From assembly GCA_036274055.1 (NCBI GenBank), contig DASUGM010000196.1, positions 1 through 17,177 of the forward strand: a stretch of 17,177 nucleotides of DNA, written 5' to 3'. A program made the position numbers and the translations under genes. The notes under the pieces are model-generated. The model did no database searches, had not been told where the DNA came from, and was given only the letters and a program-made list of their open reading frames with translations. The stretch is from DASUGM01 sp036274055 (GTDB lineage Bacteria > Acidobacteriota > Vicinamibacteria > Vicinamibacterales > SCN-69-37). Positions 1-10,205 of this stretch are shown one piece after another; positions within the stretch are counted from its first letter, which is position 1; each line of letters begins with the position of its first letter.

Positions 1-860
1 CCCTCGATCACCACGAGCTGCGCGTTCGGCGCCGCGGCGTTGAGCGCCCGGGCCTCGGCCGGAGTCACCTGGATGTCCGTCGTGCCCTGCAGAATCAGGA
101 TCGGCATCGAAAGCTTCGCGATCTCCGTCGCCGGCGTGTACTTCAACCACGAGATCATGTACGGCTGCACGCTCGGCCGATAGAGCGCGGCCAGGCCCGG
201 CACGGTGGCGAACGGCGATGGCAGCGGATCGACGGTCTTGCCGGCCTCGAGCGACGACAGAATCGTTTCGTTCTGCTGCCACAACTCGGCCATCGATCCG
301 ATCTGCGGCCGCAGTTGATCCCGCAGGATTTGCCCGGCCGGCCTGGCGATGCCGGCGATCGACACGTAGGCGTCAGCTTTGGCCCGTCCCGCCGCTAGCA
401 TGCCGATGAGCGAGCCTTCGCTGTGGCCGATCACGGTGATCGTCGAGAACCGCAGATCGGATCGCAGCTTTGCAATCCACGCCGCCGCGTCGTCCACGTA
501 CATCTCGAACCGCAGGTCGCTCTCCTTCATGCCGGGTGCGACGCTGTCGCCGATGCCGCGCTTGTCGTACCGCACCGACGCAATGCCCTCGGCCGCCAGC
601 GCTTCCGCGAGCAGCTTGTAGCCGTTGTTGTTGCCGGGCAGCATCCGGGAGTTGCCGTCGCGATTGGTCGGGCCCGATCCCGCGATGATGAGCGCGACGG
701 GCACTTTGCCGTTCGCCGCCGGAAGTCGCAGCGAGCCAGAGAGCGTCAACGTCGGCGTCGTGACGCTGATGGCGTCGTCGGCGGTGACTTGAGCCGGCGC
801 GGTCTGTGCCAGCAGCGCCGCCGCCGCGAGCGCCTGCATCACCGTAATGAGAAGAGCCAT
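1..860 (-). CDS. Secreted alpha/beta hydrolase, C-terminus cut off by window edge
   Basis: Reading leftward from the ATG at 860, the frame stays open to the window edge (286 whole codons). The protein begins with a signal-peptide-like stretch (about residues 1-24: MALL, then an Ala/Leu-rich core ending in QTAPAQ), so it probably acts outside the cytoplasm. It has the oxyanion-side motif GSGPTNRDGN (61-70), the strand RYDKRGIG (97-104), the nucleophile elbow GHSEGS with Ser147, and a candidate catalytic Asp262 in GTTDIQV. The catalytic His would lie beyond the edge. These are hallmarks of EstD/dienelactone-like serine hydrolases; the substrate is not predictable. The ATG overlaps the stop of the upstream SdpI-like gene (TGATG), so the two are probably translationally coupled under the SdpR-like repressor. 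The family call is firm, the role is not. Confidence 0.85.
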   Translation of the reverse strand, partial: MALLITVMQALAAAALLAQTAPAQVTADDAISVTTPTLTLSGSLRLPAANGKVPVALIIAGSGPTNRDGNSRMLPGNNNGYKLLAEALAAEGIASVRYDKRGIGDSVAPGMKESDLRFEMYVDDAAAWIAKLRSDLRFSTITVIGHSEGSLIGMLAAGRAKADAYVSIAGIARPAGQILRDQLRPQIGSMAELWQQNETILSSLEAGKTVDPLPSPFATVPGLAALYRPSVQPYMISWLKYTPATEIAKLSMPILILQGTTDIQVTPAEARALNAAAPNAQLVVIE

Positions 861-1516
861 CAGGCGGTCCTTTGCGGATCGTTCTTCCACACGATGTACG
901 AATAGACAAAACTGGTCGCGATCGTCGCCATGAGCGTGCCGAACATCACCGGCCGCGCGAGCTCGGGGAAGGACAGGGCGGCGGTCACGGTCAGCAGCCC
1001 GCCGAGCGTGAACAACCATCCCGCGAGCCGGTGCGTCCGGCGCCACGACGATTCGCTGCTCAACGTCCACGGCGTCCGCACGCCGACGAACCAGTTGGAC
1101 TTGACCTTGGGCAGGTAGTTGCCGAGCAGGATGAGCGCGACGCCGATCTCGGCGGCCACCAGCGTGTTCAGGTGCGCACGCTCACCCCGAATCCACAGCA
1201 GCACGACAATGTCCAGACCGAACAGGAGGCCGACGACGACGGTCCGGATGATCGCGAACGGACCGGCGAACGCGTCGTAGTTCGTCCGCCGCGGATCGAA
1301 GCGCGGCAGCACGAGCAGCAGGGCGTAGACGCCGGCGGCGGCCAGAGGCAGGCCGAACAATCCTTCGAACCGTCCGCCAAACCGGTCGGGCTCATTCGCG
1401 AAATTCCAATGCACCGGAATCTGCGACGGGGCCGCCGACCAGTGCACCGCGGCGAGGATGAACATCGCTGCAATCATCAGCAGCGCGAGCACGTCGACTT
1501 TCCAGAGCGCCTTCAC
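860..1516 (-). CDS. SdpI-family membrane protein (DUF1648/SdpI)
   Basis: A 218-aa integral membrane protein with about six hydrophobic segments (near residues 8-28, 53-72, 87-110, 118-136, 163-182, 190-210). The first loop carries IPVHWNFANEPDRFGG, the DUF1648 signature. The later segment GNYLPKVKSNWFVGVRTPW followed by SxxSWRRTHRLAGW is the SdpI signature. In Bacillus subtilis SdpI gives immunity to the SdpC toxin and relays its presence to the repressor SdpR; here only the family can be claimed. The start is GTG at 1516, within a 4-nt GTGA overlap with the SdpR-like gene, and the stop overlaps the ATG of the hydrolase. No SdpC-like toxin is visible in the window, so a general envelope-stress or signalling role is at least as likely as toxin immunity. 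Confidence 0.88.
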   Translation of the reverse strand: MKALWKVDVLALLMIAAMFILAAVHWSAAPSQIPVHWNFANEPDRFGGRFEGLFGLPLAAAGVYALLLVLPRFDPRRTNYDAFAGPFAIIRTVVVGLLFGLDIVVLLWIRGERAHLNTLVAAEIGVALILLGNYLPKVKSNWFVGVRTPWTLSSESSWRRTHRLAGWLFTLGGLLTVTAALSFPELARPVMFGTLMATIATSFVYSYIVWKNDPQRTA

Positions 1517-1794
1517 GACAGATCTCCCTTCTGCTTGTCCACGCCGAACACCGCCATCAGCGCCGCCATCGTCTCCTCGAAGACGGAGAGGTTCAGGCTG
1601 TAAAGAATGGTCTGACCCTGCCGCTCGGTCGACACCAGGTCAGCAGTCTTGAGCACACTGAAATGCGCCGAGAGCGTGGATCGGTTCTGCGGAAAGCGAT
1701 CCGCGATGGCGCCAGCCGACATCGGGCCCTTTCGAAGCAGTTTTAGAATTTCGCGCCGGGTCGGGTCGGCGAGCGCGCGGAACACGCGATCCAT
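1513..1794 (-). CDS. ArsR-family repressor, SdpR-like
   Basis: A 93-aa winged-helix regulator. The opening RALADPTRREILKLLRKG, the recognition helix region NRSTLSAHFSVLKTADLV and the wing ERQGQTILYSLN match the ArsR family. Adjacency to an SdpI-type gene points to the SdpR (autorepressor) branch. It has no cysteine, hence no metal-binding CxC of classical ArsR/SmtB sensors, which fits a repressor controlled by its membrane partner rather than by metal. It overlaps the SdpI-like gene by GTGA. The 71-nt gap before it contains inverted repeats suitable for an autoregulatory operator. No good Shine-Dalgarno sequence precedes the ATG, so the transcript may have a very short leader. ATG at 1794 is chosen because it gives the standard N-terminus. 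Confidence 0.88.
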   Translation of the reverse strand: MDRVFRALADPTRREILKLLRKGPMSAGAIADRFPQNRSTLSAHFSVLKTADLVSTERQGQTILYSLNLSVFEETMAALMAVFGVDKQKGDLS

Positions 1795-1808
1795 CGGGGG
1801 ATGATACC

Positions 1809-1846
1809 ACTATATTTCGTTGTGTGGCGAAATATCGAAACGCCAC
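1809..1846 (-). promoter_or_regulatory. Candidate SdpR operator/promoter with two overlapping dyads
   Basis: The 71-nt gap between the anti-sigma stop and the repressor ATG is AT-rich compared with its surroundings. A perfect 8-8-8 dyad, ATATTTCG (1812-1819) and CGAAATAT (1828-1835), overlaps a second perfect dyad, GTGGCG (1824-1829) and CGCCAC (1841-1846). The first dyad abuts TATAGT on the minus strand (1814-1809), which could be a -10 box. Repressor binding there would block transcription of the repressor operon. The dyads are seen directly; operator function is inferred from position and the ArsR preference for such symmetric sites. No convincing -35 was found. Confidence 0.5.
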
Positions 1847-1865
1847 GGATTTGGGCAGAAACTGC

Positions 1866-2147
1866 TCAAGAAGTGTCGCGGACGGGTCGGCGTTCTCTCG
1901 CGATCAGCGCTCTGGCGCGGGCTTTGGCGCGCGCGATCATGGCGCGGGGTGGTGGCCGGCGCCCTTCCCTGCGGCACGCCGCAATGGTGGACCGCAGCCG
2001 CGCCGCGATCGTTCCGCAGCACCTGCAGGCGCGAACGTGTTCTTCCACCGCGCGACGCCGGGCGGGCGTCAACTCGCCGTCGAGATATCGCGAGATCTCC
2101 ACCAGCAGCGTGCGGCACCGGGCAGACGGCCGAGTCCGGGCGGTCAT
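1866..2147 (-). CDS. Small soluble zinc-finger (zf-HC2/ZAS) anti-sigma factor
   Basis: A 93-aa basic protein with the ZAS pattern: Cys11, then after a short helix (LVEISRYLDGELTPARR) His37-x3-Cys41-x2-Cys44. Extra cysteines are Cys43 and Cys58. There is no transmembrane segment: the C-terminal 35 residues are Arg/Ala/Pro-rich. It therefore probably acts in the cytoplasm, where ZAS domains bind and inhibit a partner ECF sigma factor, sometimes releasing it on thiol oxidation or metal change. Its ATG sits in a 4-nt ATGA overlap with the stop of the ECF sigma gene, the usual arrangement for a cognate pair. The signal is unknown. The cysteine-rich CRCC motif makes redox or metal sensing plausible but unproven. 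Confidence 0.8.
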   Translation of the reverse strand: MTARTRPSARCRTLLVEISRYLDGELTPARRRAVEEHVRACRCCGTIAARLRSTIAACRREGRRPPPRAMIARAKARARALIARERRPVRDTS

Positions 2148-2797
2148 TGGTTTCCCTCGTTGAGCGCGCCTTGAAGCTGAAGTCGCGCACGATGCAATCG
2201 CGTCTTGACGTTGTCTTCGGAGACTCCCATCACCTTCGCGACCTCACGCGTCGATAGCCCCTCCATCTCCCGCAGGAAGACGACCTCGCGGTACGGGCCA
2301 GGCAGCGTGCGCAGGGCCCTCCGCAACCGACGACGAAGCCCGGCATTGTCCGCCAGTTGCTCGGGATTCTTCCCGGGATCCGGCGCGTCGATACGCGCCA
2401 GCTCACCTGGGACGACTTCGTCGAGCGATCGCAACCGTGTCGGCTCGCCCGCGCGCTTCCGCCGCCCCATCAGGCAGGCGTTGCGCACGGTGCGATAGAG
2501 CCACGGCTTGAACGCGCCCGGATCGCGGATGCGTCCGACGTAGCGATACGTTTTGAGCAACGCCTCCTGCATCGCGTCCTCGCTGTCGTCGCCATGGCCG
2601 CACACCGAAGCACTGAAGCGCCACGCGACTTCCTGGACACGCATCAGGAGTCGCTCGAGCGCTTCCGCATCGCCGGTGGCGGCAGAGCGGACCAGCTCCG
2701 TGTACTCGTCCCGGGCCGGCTCGTCCGGCGTCCCTGCTTTTGAAAGATTCACATTCCCCGCGTTGGTGACACGCCGACCGTCCTTGCCGCCCGGCAT
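2144..2797 (-). CDS. ECF-type RNA polymerase sigma factor
   Basis: A 217-aa group 4 sigma factor. Sigma region 2 spans about residues 45-112 (DDSEDAMQEALLKTYRYVG, then FKPWLYRTVRNAC). Region 4 spans about 155-208 (LRTLPGPYREVVFLREMEGL, then STREVAKVMGVSEDNVKTRL and HRAR). It directs RNA polymerase to a dedicated promoter set and is presumably held off by the overlapping zinc-finger protein. It is divergent from the TolC/RND/oxidase operon, a common layout when an ECF system controls an export operon. The first 30 residues are not conserved-looking, and the minus-strand sequence TATCAT one base before the ATG could be a -10 box. A later start, such as the GTG at codon 16, is therefore possible. 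Confidence 0.92.
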   Translation of the reverse strand: MPGGKDGRRVTNAGNVNLSKAGTPDEPARDEYTELVRSAATGDAEALERLLMRVQEVAWRFSASVCGHGDDSEDAMQEALLKTYRYVGRIRDPGAFKPWLYRTVRNACLMGRRKRAGEPTRLRSLDEVVPGELARIDAPDPGKNPEQLADNAGLRRRLRRALRTLPGPYREVVFLREMEGLSTREVAKVMGVSEDNVKTRLHRARLQLQGALNEGNQ

Positions 2798-2811
2798 GAT
2801 GATACGCGTTT

Positions 2812-2828
2812 GCCGGAAGGGATCCGGC
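2812..2828. promoter_or_regulatory. Dyad in the divergent sigma/efflux promoter region
   Basis: GCCGGA (2812-2817) and TCCGGC (2823-2828) form a perfect 6-bp inverted repeat with a 5-nt spacer, 15 nt outside the sigma ATG. To its right, GTCACC occurs twice 12 nt apart (2834-2839, 2846-2851), and TTGTCA (2844-2849) resembles a -35 box for the efflux operon, although no matching -10 is clear. The whole divergent gap is only about 80 nt, so both promoters must lie here. GC-rich 6-bp dyads arise by chance in DNA of this composition, hence the low confidence. Confidence 0.25.
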
Positions 2829-2874
2829 GGCCCGTCACCCTCGTTGTCACCATTCGGCGTGGTTTGAATCTCTT

Positions 2875-4203
2875 GTGGCTGAGATGCACCGCCGCGCCGC
2901 CACCTTCCTTTTCCTGACAGCGCTCGGATTGGCGGCGCCGGCCGCGGCCCAGGCGCCGTTGAGCCTGGCGGACGCGATTACGCGTGCCCGGGCGCAGAAC
3001 CCCGAAGCGGGCCGCCGTGCCGCCGAGGAGCGCGAGGCGGCGCAGCGCCTCGTCCAGGCGCGCGCCGGCTACTGGCCCAAGGTGGACTTGGCCGAGTCCT
3101 GGCAGCGCGGCAATCAGCCGGTGTTCGTCTTCAGCTCGTTGCTCGCGCAGCGGCAATTCTCCGCCGCGGATTTCGCTCTCGACGCGCTGAATCATCCCGC
3201 CGCGATCGACAACTTTCGTACCGACGTGATCGTCGAGCAGTCTCTGTTCGATGCTGCCACGAAAGGGAGCGTCGCCGCCGCCGGCATCGGCCACGAGGTG
3301 GCGACTGCGACTCGCGCGATGGTGAGTCGCGATCTGGCAGTCAGTGTCACCGAGGCCTATGGACGGGTGCTCGTGGCGGCAGGCACCCGCCGATCCGCCG
3401 ACGCATCGGTCGCGACGGCGCTCGCCGATCGCGAACTCGCCGCCAATCGGCGTGACGCCGGCCTGGCCACCGACGCCGACGTCCTGCAGATCGACGTCCA
3501 TCTTGCCCGCGCGCGTGAACAACAGATTGTGACCGCGTCCGAGGAACAGATCGCTCGCGCGCGCCTCAATCAAGTGATCGGCGCGCCCCTCGACGAAGTG
3601 TTCGTGCTCGAACCCGCCGGCGACGTCGCGGGCATCGAGGTCTCGGACCTGGCCGCGCTCGAAACCGAAGCGCTCGAGAACCGGGCCGATGTCAGAATCG
3701 CTGCGCTCCAGGAAGACCTCGCGGGCGCGAACGCGGCCGCGGCCCGTGCCGCATTCTTTCCACAGGTGTCGGCGCGCGGCGGCTGGGAGTTCAACGGCGG
3801 CGCCTGGAATAGCCGTTCCTCGAGCTGGGTCGTCGGCGCCCTCGCGCGCGTCAACCTGTTCCGCGGATTCGCAGACAAGGCGCGGCTCGCCGAAGCACGA
3901 GAAGAGACCACACGGCGCGCCATCGAGCGCGCCGACGTCCAAACCGCCGCGCGACTGGACGTGCGCATCGCGCTCGCGAGACTCGAGGCCGCCCGCGCCC
4001 GCGAGGCGGTCGGCCGCGACGCCGTGACACAGGCGCGCGAGAGCCAACGCATCATCCGCGACCGCTACGAAGCGGGCCTGACCGATGTGACGTCGCTGCT
4101 GCGATCCGCCGAGGCCGTGGTCAACGCCGAAGTGCAGCAGGTCAGCGCGCAGGTGGCAGTGCTGACCGAAACCGCCGCGCTTCGGCGCGCACTGGGAAGG
4201 TGA
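2875..4203 (+). CDS. TolC-like outer membrane efflux protein
   Basis: A 442-aa protein with a Sec signal peptide (FLFLTALGLAAPAAAQA) and two repeated OEP halves. The first starts at PLSLADAITRARAQNPEA, and the second has the typical LxxRADVRIAALQEDLAGANA and, near the end, RYEAGLTDVTSLLRSAEAVV. Long Ala/Arg/Glu-rich helices fit the periplasmic alpha-barrel of TolC. It would form the outer membrane exit duct of the tripartite pump encoded downstream. The frame opens with GTG at 2875; ATG at 2884 gives a cleaner signal peptide (MHRRAATFLFL) and may be the true start. It is first in a five-gene operon and ends in an overlap with the adaptor gene. The family is certain; the cargo is not. Confidence 0.92.
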   Translation: MAEMHRRAATFLFLTALGLAAPAAAQAPLSLADAITRARAQNPEAGRRAAEEREAAQRLVQARAGYWPKVDLAESWQRGNQPVFVFSSLLAQRQFSAADFALDALNHPAAIDNFRTDVIVEQSLFDAATKGSVAAAGIGHEVATATRAMVSRDLAVSVTEAYGRVLVAAGTRRSADASVATALADRELAANRRDAGLATDADVLQIDVHLARAREQQIVTASEEQIARARLNQVIGAPLDEVFVLEPAGDVAGIEVSDLAALETEALENRADVRIAALQEDLAGANAAAARAAFFPQVSARGGWEFNGGAWNSRSSSWVVGALARVNLFRGFADKARLAEAREETTRRAIERADVQTAARLDVRIALARLEAARAREAVGRDAVTQARESQRIIRDRYEAGLTDVTSLLRSAEAVVNAEVQQVSAQVAVLTETAALRRALGR

Positions 4204-5365
4204 TGACAGACATGTTCGTCCGCACTCGTTCAATCCTCGTTGGTCTTGCGCTGCTCGGCATGGCCGCGCCGGCCTGCACCCGCGCGACGGCGCCCCCGCC
4301 CGCCGCGGCGGCAGATCCGATCGCGGTCACGGTCGCGACGGTCGGTATGGCTGACGTCGCCGGGACGTTCGAGGCGGGCGGCGTGGTCGAAGCCCGGACG
4401 ACCGCCACGCTCATGGCGCGGATTGTCGCGCCGATTCTGGACGTTCGCGTCGCGCCCGGTGACCGCGTTCGTGCCGGGCAGCTGCTGATCGTGCTCGACA
4501 GTCGCGACCTCGCCGCCCAGTCTCGCCGGGCACGCGCGGCGGCGCTGTCGGCCGATCAGGATGTCATCGCCGCCGAGTCCGAGCGGCAGGCGGCCGACGC
4601 GACCCTCGCCCTCGCGCGGGCAACGCATGCGCGTGTCGCCGCGTTGCGCGACAAACGCTCGGCGACGGCCCAGGAGTTGGACGACGCGGCCGCAGCGCTG
4701 CGGGCGGCGGAAGCGCGCGCGGCCAGCGCCGCCGCTCGGGCCCGATCCGCTGCCGCCAGTGTGGAAGGCGCGAAGGCCGCCAGCGACGGGGCGGACACGA
4801 CTGAGACGTTCTCGCGCATCGTCGCGCCATTCGACGGCGTCGTGACGGAGAAGCTGGTCGAGCCGGGCAACATGGCGGCGCCAGGAACACGATTGCTGCG
4901 CGTCGAGGACGCGCGGGCCTTCCGCCTCGACGTCCGCGTCGACGAATCACGGATCGGACAGATCGCGCCGGGGAACACGGTGCCGGTCGAACTCGACGCC
5001 GGCGCCGATGGCGTTCCGCGGACGGTCAGCGGCACGATCGCGGAGATCGGTCGCGCCGTCGACGCCGACACCCGCGCGTTCCTCGTCAAGATCTCGCTAC
5101 CCGCCGAGAGCGGTCTGCGCTCCGGCATGTTCGGCAGGGCCCATTTCAGCACGCGGCCGCGGCGGGCCCTGACCGTGCCGGTCGCTGCCCTGGTGCACCG
5201 CGGCCAGCTGACGTCGGTCTTCGTCGTCGAGAAGGACGTCGCGCGGATGCGGCTCGTGAACGTCAGCGGCACCGAAGTGCTCGCCGGCCTGGCCGAAGGC
5301 GACGTCATCATCGTCGGCGCGCCTTCAATCATGTCCGACGGGCGTCGCGTCCGGACGGGTGGCCG

Positions 5366-5369
<4 letters not shown>
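4200..5369 (+). CDS. RND periplasmic adaptor (membrane fusion) lipoprotein
   Basis: A 389-aa HlyD/AcrA-type adaptor. A signal sequence ([16 protein letters not shown]) ends in a lipobox-like APAC, with Cys26 the probable lipidation site. The first lipoyl half ([20 protein letters not shown]) is followed by a long Ala-rich helical hairpin (about 100-205). The second lipoyl half ([19 protein letters not shown]) and the beta-barrel with [16 protein letters not shown] come next. It would bridge the RND pump and the TolC-like channel. GTG at 4200 overlaps the previous stop (GTGA). ATG at 4203 or at 4212 (with GAAGG 11 nt before it) would fit equally well. I see no Met-rich N-terminal copper site like that of CusB and no His-rich tail, so the adaptor gives no direct hint of metal cargo. 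Confidence 0.92.
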
Positions 5370-8523
<3,154 letters not shown>

Positions 8524-8527
<4 letters not shown>

Positions 8528-8721
8528 CAATAGAACGATGGTTGCGGATGATTGGGGGCGGCGTCGTCGCCGCCAGCGTCATACTGGGGATCTACGTCAA
8601 CCCGCTGTTCCTCGGCTTCACGCTGTTCGTCGGGCTGAACCTGTTTCAGTCCGCCTTCACCCAGTGGTGCCCGATGATGACGATTCTCCGTAAAGCCGGC
8701 GTCCGGGGCTGCCAGGGATGA
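8524..8721 (+). CDS. YgaP-like (DUF2892) small membrane protein
   Basis: A 65-aa protein starting [16 protein letters not shown], with two hydrophobic helices (about 10-22 and 25-41) and the family signature [20 protein letters not shown] followed by TQWCPM (Cys49). This is the transmembrane domain that follows a rhodanese domain in E. coli YgaP; here it stands alone. Solo DUF2892 proteins often sit beside sulfur, redox or metal-stress genes, and their molecular role is poorly known. The ATG lies in a 4-nt ATGA overlap with the pump stop and is preceded by AAGGAG. The stop overlaps the oxidase ATG. Being wedged between pump and oxidase suggests a function within that pathway. A second cysteine near the C-terminus (Cys63) could pair with Cys49 or bind metal. 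Confidence 0.85.
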
Positions 8722-10202
8722 ACCGTCGCGATCTGCTTCGGCTCGTGAGCCTGTCCGTCGTCGGCGGAGCCCTCGGGCGCGCCGGGTTTGCGCCGGACGT
8801 CGAGCTGGAATTGATCGCAACACCCGACGAAGTGCGCGTGCTGCCGGGTGCGCCCACTCAAGTGTGGCGGTTCACGGGCCGCGTGATCAAAGGACCAGCC
8901 GACACGCTCCAGGTCCTGCCGGGCTCGTATCTGGGCCCGGTCATCCGCTTGCGCCGGGGCCAGCAGGTTCGCGTGCGCTTCGTTAATCAGCTCGCGGAGC
9001 CCTCAAGCGTCCACTGGCACGGCCTCGACGTGCCGGACGCCGCCGATGGCCACCCGCGACGGGCGATCGGGCATGGCGAAGAGTACGTCTACGAGTTTGA
9101 AGTAACCAATCGCGCCGGCACCTACTGGTATCACCCGCATCCGCATATGCGCACCGGCGCGCAGGTGTATCGCGGGCTCGCGGGTCTGCTCGTGATTGCG
9201 GACGCCGAGGAGGACGCGCTGGCGCTGCCGTCGGGCGGCAACGAACTGATGTGCGTGCTTCAGGACCGGCAGTTCGACGCGCGCAACCAGCTGGTCTTCC
9301 ACGGCGGCGGCATGATGGAAATGATGAACGGTTTCCTCGGCGACCGCATGCTGATGAACGGCCAGGTGCAGCCGACGTTGGACGTCGATGCGGCGTGGCA
9401 CCGCGTTCGCGTGCTCAACGGGTCGAATGCGCGCATCTACAAACTGGCGTGGAGCCACGGCGCACCGATGATCGTGATCGGCACCGACGGTGGGCTCCTG
9501 GAACAACCGCTGCGGCAGCCGGCCGTCGCGCTGGCCCCCGGTCAACGCGTGGATCTGTTGCTGGATCTCACCGGCGTCGCGGCGCGCACGGAAATCCACC
9601 TCGAGAGCCAGGCATTCGCCGAGGCCGACGCGGGCGGAGCCGGGATGATGCGGATGATGATGGGCGGCCGCTCGAGCGTGCCGAATGGAGCACCGCTGCG
9701 GGCGATGACACTCCGGACGCGCGCGAGAACGGGCCCGGCCTTCCGTGTGCCGGAGCGGCTGTCGTCGTTCGATGCGACCTGGCCGGTGCGCGCCGGCGCG
9801 CCGGTCCGGCGTGTGCCGCTGGCTTTTCAACGGATGCAATGGCTGCTCGGCGGTCGCACCTTCGGCATGAACGACATCGCATTTGACGAGACCGTCGCCG
9901 CCGGCTCGACCCACGTCTGGGAGTTCGTGAACCTGGCGAACGGCATGGGCATGGAAGCCGCGCATCCCATTCACATGCACGGCCGCCAGTTTCGCGTCGT
10001 CGACCGGACGGGCGGACGCGCGGCGAACTCGTTACGCGCCGGCGTCGTCGACGCCGGGTGGAAAGACACGGTGCTGGTGCTTCCCGGGGAAACGGTCCGC
10101 GTGCAGGTGACGTTTACGCGGCATCCAGGCCTGTATCTCTACCACTGTCACATTCTCGAACACGAGGACATGGGGATGATGCGCAACTTCCGCGTGACCT
10201 AG
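8718..10202 (+). CDS. Tat-exported, Met-rich multicopper oxidase
   Basis: A 494-aa three-domain multicopper oxidase (CueO/CotA/laccase-like). The N-terminal [19 protein letters not shown] looks like a Tat signal, as expected for a folded copper enzyme exported to the periplasm. All four copper motifs are present: HWHG (99-102), HPHPH (139-143), HPIHMHG (416-422) and HCHILEHEDMGMM (476-488). The last includes the Cys477 bridge and Met487 as axial type-1 ligand. Two Met-rich stretches, GGGMMEMMNG (about 196-205) and MMRMMM (310-315), resemble the copper-binding segment of CueO, though placed differently. It probably oxidises Cu(I) or phenolic/organic substrates with O2. It overlaps the DUF2892 gene by ATGA and is last in the efflux operon. 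The 3-nt gap to the convergent kinase gene leaves no room for a separate terminator. Confidence 0.93.
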   Translation: MNRRDLLRLVSLSVVGGALGRAGFAPDVELELIATPDEVRVLPGAPTQVWRFTGRVIKGPADTLQVLPGSYLGPVIRLRRGQQVRVRFVNQLAEPSSVHWHGLDVPDAADGHPRRAIGHGEEYVYEFEVTNRAGTYWYHPHPHMRTGAQVYRGLAGLLVIADAEEDALALPSGGNELMCVLQDRQFDARNQLVFHGGGMMEMMNGFLGDRMLMNGQVQPTLDVDAAWHRVRVLNGSNARIYKLAWSHGAPMIVIGTDGGLLEQPLRQPAVALAPGQRVDLLLDLTGVAARTEIHLESQAFAEADAGGAGMMRMMMGGRSSVPNGAPLRAMTLRTRARTGPAFRVPERLSSFDATWPVRAGAPVRRVPLAFQRMQWLLGGRTFGMNDIAFDETVAAGSTHVWEFVNLANGMGMEAAHPIHMHGRQFRVVDRTGGRAANSLRAGVVDAGWKDTVLVLPGETVRVQVTFTRHPGLYLYHCHILEHEDMGMMRNFRVT

Positions 10203-10205
10203 CTT

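Noticed and set aside
373..909. 178-codon minus-strand frame over the hydrolase
   Set aside because: It is out of frame with the hydrolase, whose own frame shows a signal peptide, GHSEGS and the other family motifs.
2799..2804. Shared GTATCATC motif just before the sigma ATG and before the SdpR-like ATG (1801-1806) as a common promoter box
   Set aside because: No matching -35 at either site, and in the sigma case the start point would fall inside the coding sequence. Kept only as a doubt about the sigma start.
2749..4233. 494-codon open frame antisense to the TolC-like and adaptor genes
   Set aside because: High GC keeps antisense frames open. The translation has no recognisable domain, while the plus strand encodes a clear OEP protein.
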